From Streptomyces sp. NRRL F-2580 (GTDB lineage: Bacteria; Actinomycetota; Actinomycetes; Streptomycetales; Streptomycetaceae): a stretch of 27,333 nt of DNA. The DNA is taken from the NCBI RefSeq assembly GCF_000720115.1, contig NZ_JOIR01000059.1:1-27333 (forward strand). The letters run 5' to 3'. Numbering within the stretch: the stretch's first letter is position 1; every line of letters begins with the position of its first letter. This document shows positions 1 through 7,806 of this stretch, piece after piece. The position numbers were made by a program, and so were the translations under genes. Below the pieces are notes generated by a model. The model did not search any database. It saw nothing but the letters and a program-made list of their open reading frames with translations, and had not been told where the DNA came from.

Positions 1-1
1 A

Positions 2-73
2 CTCCGACCCCACTTGGTCGACGGCTGCCTCACGGCCACACATCTGGCCATCGACCCACCGACCCCACCCTGA
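2..73 (+). pseudogene. C-terminal tail of an unidentified CDS, perhaps an IS transposase
   Basis: The first 24 codons are open and end in TGA at 71-73, reading about 23 residues that end IDPPTPP. The A-rich stretch after the stop (74-100) resembles the non-coding margin of an insertion sequence, and the next gene starts soon after. No transposase motif lies inside the window, so the IS assignment is a guess; it could be the tail of any gene. Confidence 0.25.
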
Positions 74-150
74 AAACCTCAGTAACAAAGCCCTACTAGG
101 CTGTGCGCTGGTCGGCCCCGGGAGCGGGGTCCCAGGGGGCGGGGAACAGG

Positions 151-801
151 ATGTCCGTTGAACGTCATATAGCGGGGATGCTCCAGCAGATCGCCCGTCA
201 GCAGGACATCGTCGAGATCGCCCCCCAAGGCTCCACGCCGAAGGCGGCCGCCCTGGCGCACGTGGCGGAGCAGTACGGCTATACGTACGGCATGGCGTGC
301 AGGACCGGGTTCAAGAACTCGCTCGTCCAGGTCCGGATGTACCGGGACCCGCGGCCCGACGCGCGCGTCCGCGAGGCGGCCACCATCACCGCCCATCCGC
401 AGGCGGGCAACGGCGGGATGGTGCCGGGGCTGGGGCAGGGTTCGCTGAAGCCGCTCCCCGAAGCGGTCGGTGCCGTGGCCGTGCTGAAGGACCTCATCAC
501 CTTCGACGTCATGGCCCAGTACATCGCCGACCGGAGCCAGAAGGTGAAGGGCTACCTCGCCTGCGCGGTCCTGACCGTCATCATGCTCATCGACAGGTCG
601 CCGGTCGAAGCGGTCGCCTCCGGCGGGGCGGTCGCGCTGCTCTTCACCGTGGCGTTCAAGGTGGGCGTGATCCGCCGCAGGAAGATCACACAGCGGCTGA
701 CGGCCGCCGGGTTTCTCGCGGTGCGCGACGAACAGGGCGGCCAGCGGTTCCTGCGCCCAGGGCAGCAGTTGCCCGGCCACGCCAACCCGTTCGCCGCCTG
801 A
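151..801 (+). CDS. Hypothetical two-helix membrane protein
   Basis: A 216-aa protein. I start it at ATG 151, preceded by a purine-rich GGGGAACAGG, rather than at the in-frame GTG at 103, which would add 16 low-complexity residues. Residues 1-130 are soluble and mixed in character. About 133-149 and 151-174 form two closely spaced hydrophobic segments, followed by a basic RRRK stretch (175-178) that should remain in the cytoplasm under the positive-inside rule. A short C-terminal tail follows. Codon third positions are strongly G/C, supporting a real gene. I do not recognise a family or catalytic motif. The neighbouring minus-strand gene is a phage-tail-like remnant, but nothing here ties this protein to it. 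Confidence 0.6.
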   Translation: MSVERHIAGMLQQIARQQDIVEIAPQGSTPKAAALAHVAEQYGYTYGMACRTGFKNSLVQVRMYRDPRPDARVREAATITAHPQAGNGGMVPGLGQGSLKPLPEAVGAVAVLKDLITFDVMAQYIADRSQKVKGYLACAVLTVIMLIDRSPVEAVASGGAVALLFTVAFKVGVIRRRKITQRLTAAGFLAVRDEQGGQRFLRPGQQLPGHANPFAA

Positions 802-926
802 GACCTTGGCCTGCGGCACAGGCAGGACGTAGATGAGCGCCGCTGTGGCCGATTGGAGCAACAGCGGCCGGGCCGGGGTGCAAGGGGCTCTCGGGCCGGC
901 CGTCACGGTCACGCTCTTGTACGTTG

Positions 927-1257
927 TCAGACGGTGTCCGGTAGTCCGCCGGGCCGCTCTGCCCCGTTGATCTCCCGGTACAGCTTCTGCAGGTGGGCGA
1001 GGTCCGCCAGGAAGAGGGATTCGATCACCGCAGGGTCGGGCCGGCCCGCCGTGCCCAAGCGTGTGATGACCAGGCTGAGGAGCACGACACCCAGATAGGA
1101 CGGGTTCTCCCGTACCCGCAGGTCCACCAGCGGGGCCAGCTCACCGTTCGCGGTGGCCCAAGCGCATCATCCCCTTCCGGTGCGTGATACCAGCCGGATC
1201 GGTGTACCCACGGGGAAAGGTGAAGGGGAATTGCCGGGGCGCTGCTGAAGGACTCAT
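927..1257 (-). pseudogene. Frameshifted phage-tail / contractile-injection assembly-type protein
   Basis: Two minus-strand frames join to give one protein. From ATG 1257 the reading is MSPSAAPRQFPFTFPRGYTD and continues to MMRL near 1160. The frame then runs into TGA at 1144-1146. In the next frame the reading resumes with ATANGELAPLVDLRVRENPS, then a hydrophobic VVLLSLVITRLG helix and a VIESLFLADLAHLQKLYREI segment, and stops at 927. Removing one G from the GGG around 1158-1160 restores a continuous ORF of about 109 residues. The FPRGY..HR..MRLATA and VTRLG...VIE.LF..DL..LQ.LY patterns are those I know from T4-type baseplate/tail-assembly proteins of phages and actinobacterial contractile injection systems. 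No other injection-system gene is visible. It is either a lone remnant or a sequencing error in the last gene of a larger cluster. Confidence 0.55.
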
Positions 1258-1519
1258 GACCGCTCCTGCATCGATGAAGTACGGCACCAGCACCTGAGCG
1301 GTCGGCTGGCTGCCGGGAGAAGGGGGGCGTGGACGGTAGGAGGAGTATCAGCATCGACGGGGCCTGACTCGCGAGATCGCCAGGCGTCGCCTGGTCCGCC
1401 CCACCTGGGGACGACCAGGGCGGTACCGGCACGCTCCGCGGCCGTACTTCTGTCTAGGACGGCCTTTCTTGGCCCCGCCTTCTGACCTGCGAGGCAAGGG
1501 ATGCCGTAAGGAGCCCGCG
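1258..1519. other. Intergenic, nothing recognised
   Basis: About 260 bases between the tail-type remnant and the end of the HTH/propeller gene. I see no convincing gene, terminator or repeat here. Overlapping open frames exist on both strands but read as low-complexity Arg/Pro/Gly text. Confidence 0.5.
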
Positions 1520-3460
1520 TCAGCCAGCGACGACCAGTGTGCGGACGGGGCCGCCGATCCGTAGCCAGGCCGCGCCGTTCCGCTCCCAGACCGCCGAACG
1601 GTCCTTGTCCAGGCGGTACAGGCGCTCGCCGCGCGCGCCAAATGCCGTTCCGGCGTCTCCGACTCGGGTCCAAACACCCTCGCGGTAGCGCCATAGGCCG
1701 CTGTCGGCCTCGTTGGCGGCGTACAGCTCCGAGGAGCTCGCGTACAGGGCGGCCGCCGGCCCGCCGACCGCGCTCCACACGCCCGCTTCACCGCTCCATC
1801 GGAACACCGCGCTCCGATCGGGGTTGAGCCCGTACAGATGCTGGTCGGTCACAACGAAGTCGGCGCCCGCGGCCCCCGCGTACGACCAGGCTTCGGCTTT
1901 CCCCCCGTACGCGAAGATCCGGCCGTCCACCGGGTCGGTGGCAAACAGTCCGGCTCCCCCGCCGTAGAGACGTCCCGCCGGACCACCGACCCGAGTCCAG
2001 GTGGCCCGGGCCCGGTCCCAGCGGTGGACGGCGCTGCGGTCCTGGGCCAGCCGGTACAGGTCCCTACCGCTGATCGCGAAGCCGGCCGCGCGGCCGCTGA
2101 TGGCGCTCCAGCGGCCGGGAATGCCGCTGTAGCCGCGCAAGTCGCCGGTCCCGGGATCGGTGGCGAAAACCCCGGCCGGGCCAGCGTAGAGCTCTGCCGC
2201 CGGGCCACCGATCCCCACCCAGTCGGCGCCGCTCCACTGGACGACCTCTGCGCCGTCCACCGTTATCGCGTAGACGCCGCTGCCGGTCGGAGCCGGTACG
2301 TCGACGGGCCCGCCGGGCGCGGTCGGCGCCGCGTTCGAGACACCGGGACTCGGCACGCCCGGGGACGGGGACGGCGCGGCAAAGGGGGACGCGGAGGTCG
2401 GTGGGGAGTTGCCTGCAGAGCCCTGCGGCGGTGCGCTCCCCGGCGCGGGAGGTCCGGCCGCGGGCGGGGAACCCGCCGAGGACTCCCTGGGGCCGGCTTC
2501 CGGAAGGAAGGTGGTCACCGGCTCGGCCACCGAGGGCGCGGCCCACTGCCGGAGCTGCTCCAGGGAGGTGGCAGGTACTGAGAGGGCCAAAACGATCACG
2601 GTGAGCAGCAGCACCCGCCGCAGCCGTCGCGGATCGCGGGCGCCTCGGAGCATGCGGGAGCGCAGCGGGAGAGCCGGCAGCTTACGGTGCTCCCAGCCCG
2701 CCGGTACGCGGACTTCCCGCCGTACCAGGCCCGCACTGACAGGCGCGGGGTACGGCTCCCGGAGGTGTCGGACCTTGTCGCGCAGGCGGCTGATCTGCCG
2801 CATGCGGTCCTCCGCCTCGGCGCCGATCCGTATCACGGCCTCCTCCAGGCCGTACAGGGCGGGAGGACCCGGCGTCCAGAGGACGAGCTCCGTCCCCGGC
2901 ACGTGAGCATCGCGGTCTGCAGACGTCCCGTCCCCCCGCCGCTCCTTGTGCGGGGGCGCCTCTGGCGCGGGTCCTGCGCTGACGGCCGGTCCGCTTTCGG
3001 CCTGGGCGATGGCCTCGTCGAGTTCCTTCTGCAGCCTGGCGGTCAGCCCCAGGAGGGTTCGTAAGGCCTCCTCCGACTGGGCGAGTTCGACGTCGGCCTG
3101 GCGCTGGGCGCGCTGGAACATCACCCATGTCTCCGGAGCGCTCTTCCTCCCGCCGTCCGATCGCGCCCTGCCCTCCTCGGCCGCACAGGCGGCGGCATGA
3201 AGTCCCCTGGCGCGGGTCCACAATTCGGCGCGGCCCCTCTCATCACGGACCCGGCCGGATATCACCCGTTTCAGGAGATCTAAGGGGATGATCTTCGACC
3301 CCGAGCGGTAGTCGCTCCAACTGGTCTTTCCCGCCCCGTACGACTGCGCCAACTCCCGGACCGTACGTCCCTCCGTCATGCTCCGCAGGAACACCGCCAG
3401 CGCATTCGCCTGGACGGTCTCCCCTTTCGGTTCACTTTGCAGACGCCCTGCCCTGCCCAT
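1520..3460 (-). CDS. Membrane protein with N-terminal HTH, coiled coil, TM helix and tectonin-like propeller
   Basis: A 646-aa protein. ATG 3460 is chosen over an upstream in-frame start because GGAGGAGC lies just before it. Residues ~17-75 form a helix-turn-helix-like domain (LRSMTEGRTVRELAQSYGAG) of a type common at the N-termini of Streptomyces multidomain proteins. Residues ~105-155 and 205-235 look like coiled coil. A basic patch precedes one transmembrane helix at ~281-296 (VLLLTVIVLALSVPA). Residues ~320-395 are a Pro/Ser/Ala wall-spanning linker. Residues ~396-646 are about six repeats of ~40 residues with motifs such as LYGLNPDRSAVFRWSG and WSAVGGPAAALYA, typical of tectonin-type beta-propellers. 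The expected topology is a cytoplasmic HTH and an external propeller. The role is inferred: a one-component transmembrane sensor that binds an extracellular ligand or glycan and may control the divergent gene at 3791. Confidence 0.8.
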   Translation of the reverse strand: MGRAGRLQSEPKGETVQANALAVFLRSMTEGRTVRELAQSYGAGKTSWSDYRSGSKIIPLDLLKRVISGRVRDERGRAELWTRARGLHAAACAAEEGRARSDGGRKSAPETWVMFQRAQRQADVELAQSEEALRTLLGLTARLQKELDEAIAQAESGPAVSAGPAPEAPPHKERRGDGTSADRDAHVPGTELVLWTPGPPALYGLEEAVIRIGAEAEDRMRQISRLRDKVRHLREPYPAPVSAGLVRREVRVPAGWEHRKLPALPLRSRMLRGARDPRRLRRVLLLTVIVLALSVPATSLEQLRQWAAPSVAEPVTTFLPEAGPRESSAGSPPAAGPPAPGSAPPQGSAGNSPPTSASPFAAPSPSPGVPSPGVSNAAPTAPGGPVDVPAPTGSGVYAITVDGAEVVQWSGADWVGIGGPAAELYAGPAGVFATDPGTGDLRGYSGIPGRWSAISGRAAGFAISGRDLYRLAQDRSAVHRWDRARATWTRVGGPAGRLYGGGAGLFATDPVDGRIFAYGGKAEAWSYAGAAGADFVVTDQHLYGLNPDRSAVFRWSGEAGVWSAVGGPAAALYASSSELYAANEADSGLWRYREGVWTRVGDAGTAFGARGERLYRLDKDRSAVWERNGAAWLRIGGPVRTLVVAG

Positions 3461-3557
3461 CCGTGAAGCTCCTCCGTGCCGCGGGGCGCCCGCGATTCCG
3501 CCCGCCCCGTTCCTGTCGATGTCCCAGCAGATCAGGTGATGCGTCGGGCTTTCCAGC

Positions 3558-3724
3558 AGTTGTCGGACAACTTGACGTTCCGTGGCCCGATTCCGCACGG
3601 CTCATCCGGCGAGGGAGGGAGACGGAACAGCGATGGATCTTTCCCTGTCCGCCGGACAATGCCGATTGTCCGCGGCTGAACTGGGAGTTCCCCACTTTTT
3701 GTGGACGGACAATCGGGCCGTCCG
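3558..3724. promoter_or_regulatory. Cluster of CGGACA/TGTCCG inverted half-sites (putative operators)
   Basis: The divergent gap between 3460 and 3791 holds several related palindromes. At 3558-3572, AGTTGTC-G-GACAACT is perfect. At 3646-3658, TGTCCG-C-CGGACA is perfect. At 3653-3672, CGGACAAT-gccg-ATTGTCCG is perfect and shares a half-site with the previous one. At 3706-3724, CGGAC and GTCCG arms flank nine bases, and the left arm continues as a third CGGACAAT. Repetition of one heptamer in both orientations in a divergent promoter is what an operator array for an HTH protein looks like. Which protein binds is inference. Confidence 0.5.
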
Positions 3725-3790
3725 AAAGCTGGGAACACCGGCGGAAACCACCCGCCGGGACACCGGAACTCTGCTGAAAGAGACGAACAC

Positions 3791-4138
3791 ATGCGAAAGA
3801 AGCTAGCTCTGCTCGCCCTCGCCACAGCCGCAGTCACCGTGGTGACCGCCGCGACCTCGGCCAGCGCCGACAACCGCATCATCAAGGGTGCGTACGTGTA
3901 CTACGACCCGGCCCGGAACATGTTCGGCATCGGCGACACCGAGGCTGACGGCCGCACCGCGTACCTGGAGGTCAGCGTCAATGGAGGCCCCCGGCAGACG
4001 TTCGGGAACCACAACGGTAGCGGGACCTGGCGCGACGTGTACTCCAACGAGACCGGCATCCGCGACGGAAACACCCTCGCCTGGCGGGCCAAGGTCGGCG
4101 GCGGCGCAACCTCCAGCTGGGTGTACGAGCAGGCCTGA
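3791..4138 (+). CDS. Small secreted protein, unknown function
   Basis: A 115-aa precursor starting at ATG 3791 after GAAAGAGA. A Sec signal peptide is clear: MRKK, a hydrophobic core, and an ASA-D cleavage site after residue 26. The ~89-residue mature protein is rich in Tyr, Gly, Asn and Trp (GAYVYYDPARNMFGIGDTEA, WRDVYSNETG) and ends in WVYEQA. It contains no cysteine, so it is not a disulfide-stabilised toxin or inhibitor. The composition suggests a small beta-rich domain. I do not recognise the family. It is transcribed divergently from the HTH/propeller gene, across the half-site cluster, so the two may be co-regulated. Confidence 0.75.
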   Translation: MRKKLALLALATAAVTVVTAATSASADNRIIKGAYVYYDPARNMFGIGDTEADGRTAYLEVSVNGGPRQTFGNHNGSGTWRDVYSNETGIRDGNTLAWRAKVGGGATSSWVYEQA

Positions 4139-4599
4139 GCCAGGCCGCCAGCCGCGACCACACGTTCACGGCACCTCTGTCCCCACACGTACATGACCTG
4201 CGCCGACCCGAGCGAAGAAGCACCTGCCCCAGGACATCGACGCTCTCACAGTGAATGACCTGCTCGTCTTCCGCACATGACGCGGTACAGCGGTACGCCG
4301 CCTGACAGCCGATCGCCTGTACCTGGTCGGGTCCGGGACCGAACGGTCCCGGACCCGACCATTTCCCGCTGTCGGGCCGGCAGGGGCGCGGGGGCAGGAC
4401 CGGCTCGGCGGCTTCGCCCCGTCCTTGAGCCTCGGGTGCTGGCGCCGGCGCCGCCCCCTGCCATCCGTGGACTGATGCGCGGCTCTCGGTGGAAACTGAG
4501 TACTCAGCGGGAGTGGAGCGAGCGCCTCAACCTGACCACACGGGACGGGTGATAGCCGCCGGCGATTTCGCACCGGACTCCGGGCGCAGCGCCGCAGGC
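4139..4599. other. Non-coding stretch except for the hairpin
   Basis: Apart from the hairpin at 4325-4360, I find nothing supportable. Open frames on both strands here lack family patterns and good ribosome binding sites. Confidence 0.45.
4325..4360 (+). terminator. Perfect 16-bp hairpin, likely terminator
   Basis: The arms GGTCGGGTCCGGGACC (4325-4340) and GGTCCCGGACCCGACC (4345-4360) are exact inverse complements around a GAAC loop. There is no U tract, which is common for Streptomyces terminators. It lies ~190 bases after the secreted-protein gene and before the Nudix remnant. Confidence 0.6.
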
Positions 4600-4820
4600 C
4601 GGACACGCTGCGGTCCGCGAGCACCTCGGCTCCCGGGCCCCTCCTGTCAGCGGCGCCCTGTGCGACTACTACGCCGCGGAATAGCTCACCGGCGAGGCCG
4701 CCAACCAGGACCGCTCGAAAACGCGTCGGTGCAGTGGGTGCCGATCGCCAGCCTGACCGCTTCATTCCCGCCGACCGCATCTACTCACCGATCTTGACCG
4801 CTCTGGAGGCGCACGCATGA
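4600..4820 (+). pseudogene. Decayed Nudix hydrolase, C-terminal part
   Basis: Three frames together read like the end of a Nudix hydrolase. First comes GALCDYYAAE followed by TAG (4682-4684), then LTGEAANQD. After a frame change the text is LENASVQWVPIASLT. After another it is RFIPADRIYSPILTALEAHA, with TGA at 4818-4820. The W.P...LT.FIPADRIYPPIL..LEA ending is typical of actinobacterial Nudix proteins. The Nudix box itself is not seen. The stop overlaps the ATG of the intact Nudix gene as ATGA, so the two were probably translationally coupled once. Confidence 0.5.
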
Positions 4821-5224
4821 CCGAGACGACTGAGCAGCAGGGCATCTCCGCCGCGATCATCGTGGACGCCGGACTGGTCCTGATGATCCGCCGCCGGGTG
4901 GCCGAGGGTGAGCTGATGTGGCAGTTCCCGGCCGGCGGCATTGCGGATGGCGAGACAGCGGAGCAGGCCGCTGTGCGGGAGACGCTCGAGGAGACCGGCC
5001 TCACGGTCGAGGCGATCAAGCTGCTTGGTGAGCGCGTCCACCCGAAGACGGGCCGGCTGGTGTCGTACACGGCCTGCGAGATGATCAACGGGTACGCCAT
5101 CGTCGGCGACACGGACGAGATTGCCGAGGTCGCCTGGGTCACGCACTCTGACCTGCCGACCTACGTGCCCTATGGCCTGTTCGAGCCGGTGCAGGCTTAC
5201 CTCGACGGCGCCCTGCCCGCCTGA
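4817..5224 (+). CDS. Nudix hydrolase
   Basis: A 135-aa cytosolic protein of typical single-domain Nudix length. The Nudix box G40-x5-E46-x7-R54-E55-x2-E58-E59-x-G61 is intact and should bind Mg2+ and cleave a nucleoside diphosphate linked to another group; the substrate cannot be told from sequence. The start is ATG 4817, with GGAGG at 4805-4809. The C-terminus (VPYGLFEPVQAYLDGALPA) matches a group I associate with actinobacterial plasmids and integrative elements, which is knowledge rather than proof here. It follows a decayed Nudix gene with an ATGA overlap and is followed at once by a terminator, so it was the last gene of a small operon. Confidence 0.9.
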   Translation: MTETTEQQGISAAIIVDAGLVLMIRRRVAEGELMWQFPAGGIADGETAEQAAVRETLEETGLTVEAIKLLGERVHPKTGRLVSYTACEMINGYAIVGDTDEIAEVAWVTHSDLPTYVPYGLFEPVQAYLDGALPA

Positions 5225-5239
5225 CCCCGGACGCACGAC

Positions 5240-5269
5240 AGCCCCCGACCTCGGATGAGGCCGGGGGCT
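5240..5269 (+). terminator. Rho-independent-type terminator of the Nudix gene
   Basis: AGCCCCCG...CGGGGGCT arms with inner CCTC/GAGG pairing, a GGAT loop and one A/C mismatch, 15 bases after the stop at 5224. A short T-containing stretch follows. Confidence 0.8.
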
Positions 5270-5654
5270 TCGTGTTCGCTCTGGCCGCCCCCACCCGCTA
5301 CGGGGAGAAACGGCACACCGCACGGCGCTCACCCGCCGGCCCATCGCCCGAACATCCCTCGACGGGCCCGCCCACGCCGGCCGACCTCGGCCCGGAGGAC
5401 AGGGGCGTTCGATCTGGCCGCCGCCCATCCGGGCTCGGCAAGCAGCGAGTGCACCGCCGGAGCCGACATCCACGTCGTGTCCGCCGGCGGGGAGGCTGGG
5501 CTGCGCCCAGCCTCTCTCAACCACGTCTGCCCACCTGGTCCGCGCGCGAGGATCGTGCTCGCTTCGTGCCGGACCACCCGGCGCGACGCAGCGTCAGCAG
5601 TCGGACGTGATCGGACCCGCGCCCACGCCGTGGAGTCGGCAGAGCGCCGCATCG
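5270..5654. other. Intergenic, nothing recognised
   Basis: About 385 bases between the Nudix terminator and the end of the minus-strand SUKH gene. Open frames exist on both strands, but none has a convincing start or recognisable protein text. Confidence 0.45.
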
Positions 5655-6188
5655 TCACACCGGACCGAGGCGGCGGAATTCATGGGTGGCCAGGGGGAAC
5701 AATGACGAGAGGATGTTCGACTGCAACTCCCCGGTGAGTGCGGACGCGAGGAATTGCGTGCAGGATGCCGAGTAATGTTCCCAACCGGGGCCGCGCACCT
5801 CGTTCACCATGACGGTCCATTCGTTCGGCTCGACGCCGGGAAGGACGAGCCAGTACAGACATTCTCCGTTGCCCGTGGTCGCCCACGGGATGACCGCGGA
5901 TCCCTCGGTCTCCAGTTCTGCCGGCTTCTTCTCCACTGCCCACAGGCCTTCCAGGTCTGCGAACTGGTACTTGGCCCACTTGAGAAGGTCGTAGTGTTTG
6001 TTGGGGCAGTCGGGCTCCAGGACGTAGAGGTAGTCGTCCCAGTTGCTTCCTCCATAGGCGCCTATGAGCTCCTTGTAGTCGTCGGGAAGCTCGACTGCGA
6101 GGGTACGTTCGACCTCACCCCAATCCTTGGGGCGGGGCTGGCTCGGCGCCGGGGCAATTTCGAGAAGACGTGCGAGGGCGTTGGTCAC
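5655..6188 (-). CDS. SMI1/KNR4 (SUKH) family protein
   Basis: A 177-aa cytosolic protein. I use GTG 6188 (VTNALARLLE), preceded by GAGGAACAGGAA, because the longer frame adds non-homologous Arg-rich text. The SUKH hallmarks are in order: DWGEVERTL at ~22-30, the LPDDYKELIGAYGG loop at 34-47, and PWATTGNGECLYWL at 101-114. SUKH proteins include immunity proteins that neutralise nuclease and other toxins of polymorphic or contact-dependent systems. The start lies 17 bases after a small unknown gene and downstream of DUF2625, all on the minus strand, which is consistent with an operon. No toxin gene is in view, so the immunity role is inference. Confidence 0.85.
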   Translation of the reverse strand: MTNALARLLEIAPAPSQPRPKDWGEVERTLAVELPDDYKELIGAYGGSNWDDYLYVLEPDCPNKHYDLLKWAKYQFADLEGLWAVEKKPAELETEGSAVIPWATTGNGECLYWLVLPGVEPNEWTVMVNEVRGPGWEHYSASCTQFLASALTGELQSNILSSLFPLATHEFRRLGPV

Positions 6189-6205
6189 GACGAGATTCCT
6201 GTTCC

Positions 6206-6496
6206 TCAGTGTTGGCGATTCCAGACGGACGGGATGACAGCAGGCGGGCAGGAAACGTCGAGTCGCACCTGCTCGACTCCTCTCGTCACCACTGCCTCGG
6301 CCTGCCGCTCGCCTACCCACCGGCCCCGGGGGATCAGAAACAGGTTCAACGCGGCGAAGGGCCCGAGCAGGGCGTCGCAGGCGTTCCAGCGGGCCTGGGG
6401 GCTCTCACGCAGTGGGTCGAAGGGAAAGGCGCCGAGCGGCCGGTACGAAGAGCCCACGGTCGCCCACTGCAAGGAGATCGCGGTCGACCCCCTCAC
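6206..6496 (-). CDS. Small hypothetical protein between DUF2625 and SUKH genes
   Basis: A 96-aa ORF with mostly G/C third codon positions, so probably real. Its text includes PFDPLRESPQARWNACDALL and PRGRWVGERQAEAVV, and I do not recognise a family. There are no membrane segments or signal peptide. The start at 6496 has no strong ribosome binding site, and the N-terminus may be cut short, because the 180 bases upstream (6497-6676) hold no gene I can define. It sits 17 bases before the SUKH start, suggesting co-transcription. Confidence 0.45.
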   Translation of the reverse strand: MRGSTAISLQWATVGSSYRPLGAFPFDPLRESPQARWNACDALLGPFAALNLFLIPRGRWVGERQAEAVVTRGVEQVRLDVSCPPAVIPSVWNRQH

Positions 6497-6676
6497 GGCA
6501 TTGCCGGCCCCCGAACTCGAAGCAAACCTCTCCCCTCGGCCATCGCGTGGAAAGGCACCTTATGCGGTTAAGCCGTCAAGCAGGGATGTTCGCCGCCCCA
6601 TCGCGCCCGCAGAACCTCGGCCCAGTCCCCCGGCTCCGGACGTTTGCTGACACACCAGGACCTCCAGCAAAGCCGG

Positions 6677-7408
6677 TCACACATCGCCCAGGAACCCAGG
6701 ATCGGACGGCCCCATCTGCCGGGCGAAGTCCGCTGCGACTCCGAGCACCTCGCGCATCGGCACAGGCCGCCGACTCGTGGCCGCGAGATCGGCGTGAGCT
6801 TCCTCGGACCACAGGAACGGATACACCGAAAGACCCTGCCCGAAAGCCAGGCCCGCGGTCTCCTCACGCCAGCCGGGCCAGCGCATTCCGTCATAGAACG
6901 TCTCCAGCCTGCCCGCGAGCAGCCAGGAGACCCACCCGGAGTGGCCCATCTCCATCGCCTCCCACGCCAGAGTGTCGGGAGCGAAATACGTCATCTGGCC
7001 AGGTGCCCCAGGGCGGCCCGCGGCCGCAGGATCGCTACCGTTCAACGCGAAGACCCCTCCGACAATGTCGTGGCCGACGACAAGACCTGTCGCGGGATGC
7101 CAGCCAGGGTCGAAGTCCGTGGGGAAACGGTTGACCTGCGCCAGACTCGGGAGTCGCCCATCCGCGACCGAACCCGACCCCCCGCCGAACACTCGCACCC
7201 ACCCGTTGTCCACGAGCAATCCGCCAGTGTTCAACGCCAGTGCGCCCAGCACCGATCGCGCGCTGACCTGCATCTGCAGAAGACATCGGCGGCCCTCGTT
7301 GATGTCTCCGGCCAGCACTTGAACCGGCACGGAGCTCGCCTTGAGAATCCCCTGAAGCTCCCGCCACGCCGGATCGTCCACATTGACCAGCTCATCGATC
7401 CCTCGCAT
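6677..7408 (-). CDS. DUF2625 family protein
   Basis: A 243-aa protein read from ATG 7408. The text follows DUF2625 closely from end to end: ELVNVDDPAWRELQGIL, VSARSVLGALALNTGGLLVD, VVGHDIVGGVFALNGSD, MTYFAPDTLAWEAMEMGHSG, a W..W motif in MRWPGWREE, and GLSVYPFLWSEEA. The length is near the family norm, so it looks complete. It is soluble and without known catalytic residues. The biochemical function of the family is unknown to me. It leads a minus-strand set with a small unknown gene and a SUKH gene, a company typical of immunity or anti-competitor gene arrays, so a protective role is plausible but unproven. Confidence 0.8.
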   Translation of the reverse strand: MRGIDELVNVDDPAWRELQGILKASSVPVQVLAGDINEGRRCLLQMQVSARSVLGALALNTGGLLVDNGWVRVFGGGSGSVADGRLPSLAQVNRFPTDFDPGWHPATGLVVGHDIVGGVFALNGSDPAAAGRPGAPGQMTYFAPDTLAWEAMEMGHSGWVSWLLAGRLETFYDGMRWPGWREETAGLAFGQGLSVYPFLWSEEAHADLAATSRRPVPMREVLGVAADFARQMGPSDPGFLGDV

Positions 7409-7806
7409 CCGACGATGGTCCCACCTTTCGGTATCGCCTCATCGTGTGGGCTGGACCGCGGAGCGCAGGCGCCTACGGGTCCTGGTCACCGGCTGGCAGG
7501 CACAGCCCCAGCAGTGCACGGCCGCCGTAGCCGGCATCCCGGGGCCCGGAGCGGCCACCGGGGAGCGCTACGCCCTGGCAAGCTTCCGCCGGCTCCTCCA
7601 GGAGAAGGCGCAGCACGCACGGGAGCGCTCCGACTTCGCCGATGGCTGGCTGCCCCGCATCGAACTACGCCCCGGCGTAGTCGCGGCTCGGCACGGAGCA
7701 GCATGTCCGCCGGCGGTGCGGAGAGTGCTTCAGGGGCCGCCGTGGACGCTGCCCGTGCCGCGCGGCGGGTGGCGAGTCCGGCTCCTCGCGGGCCGTGTAT
7801 GCCGGG
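7409..7806. other. Gene-poor stretch with a coding-like scrap
   Basis: On the plus strand about 7560-7690 reads GERYALASFRRLLQEKAQHA then RERSDFADGWLPRIELRPGV, with G/C-rich third codon positions. No start, stop or family can be assigned. It may be a remnant of an unrecognised gene. Confidence 0.3.

Noticed and set aside
79..912. Long minus-strand ORF opposite the first gene
   Set aside because: Arg/His/Gly-rich text typical of the antisense of a GC-rich gene; the plus-strand gene has the better start and sensible helices.
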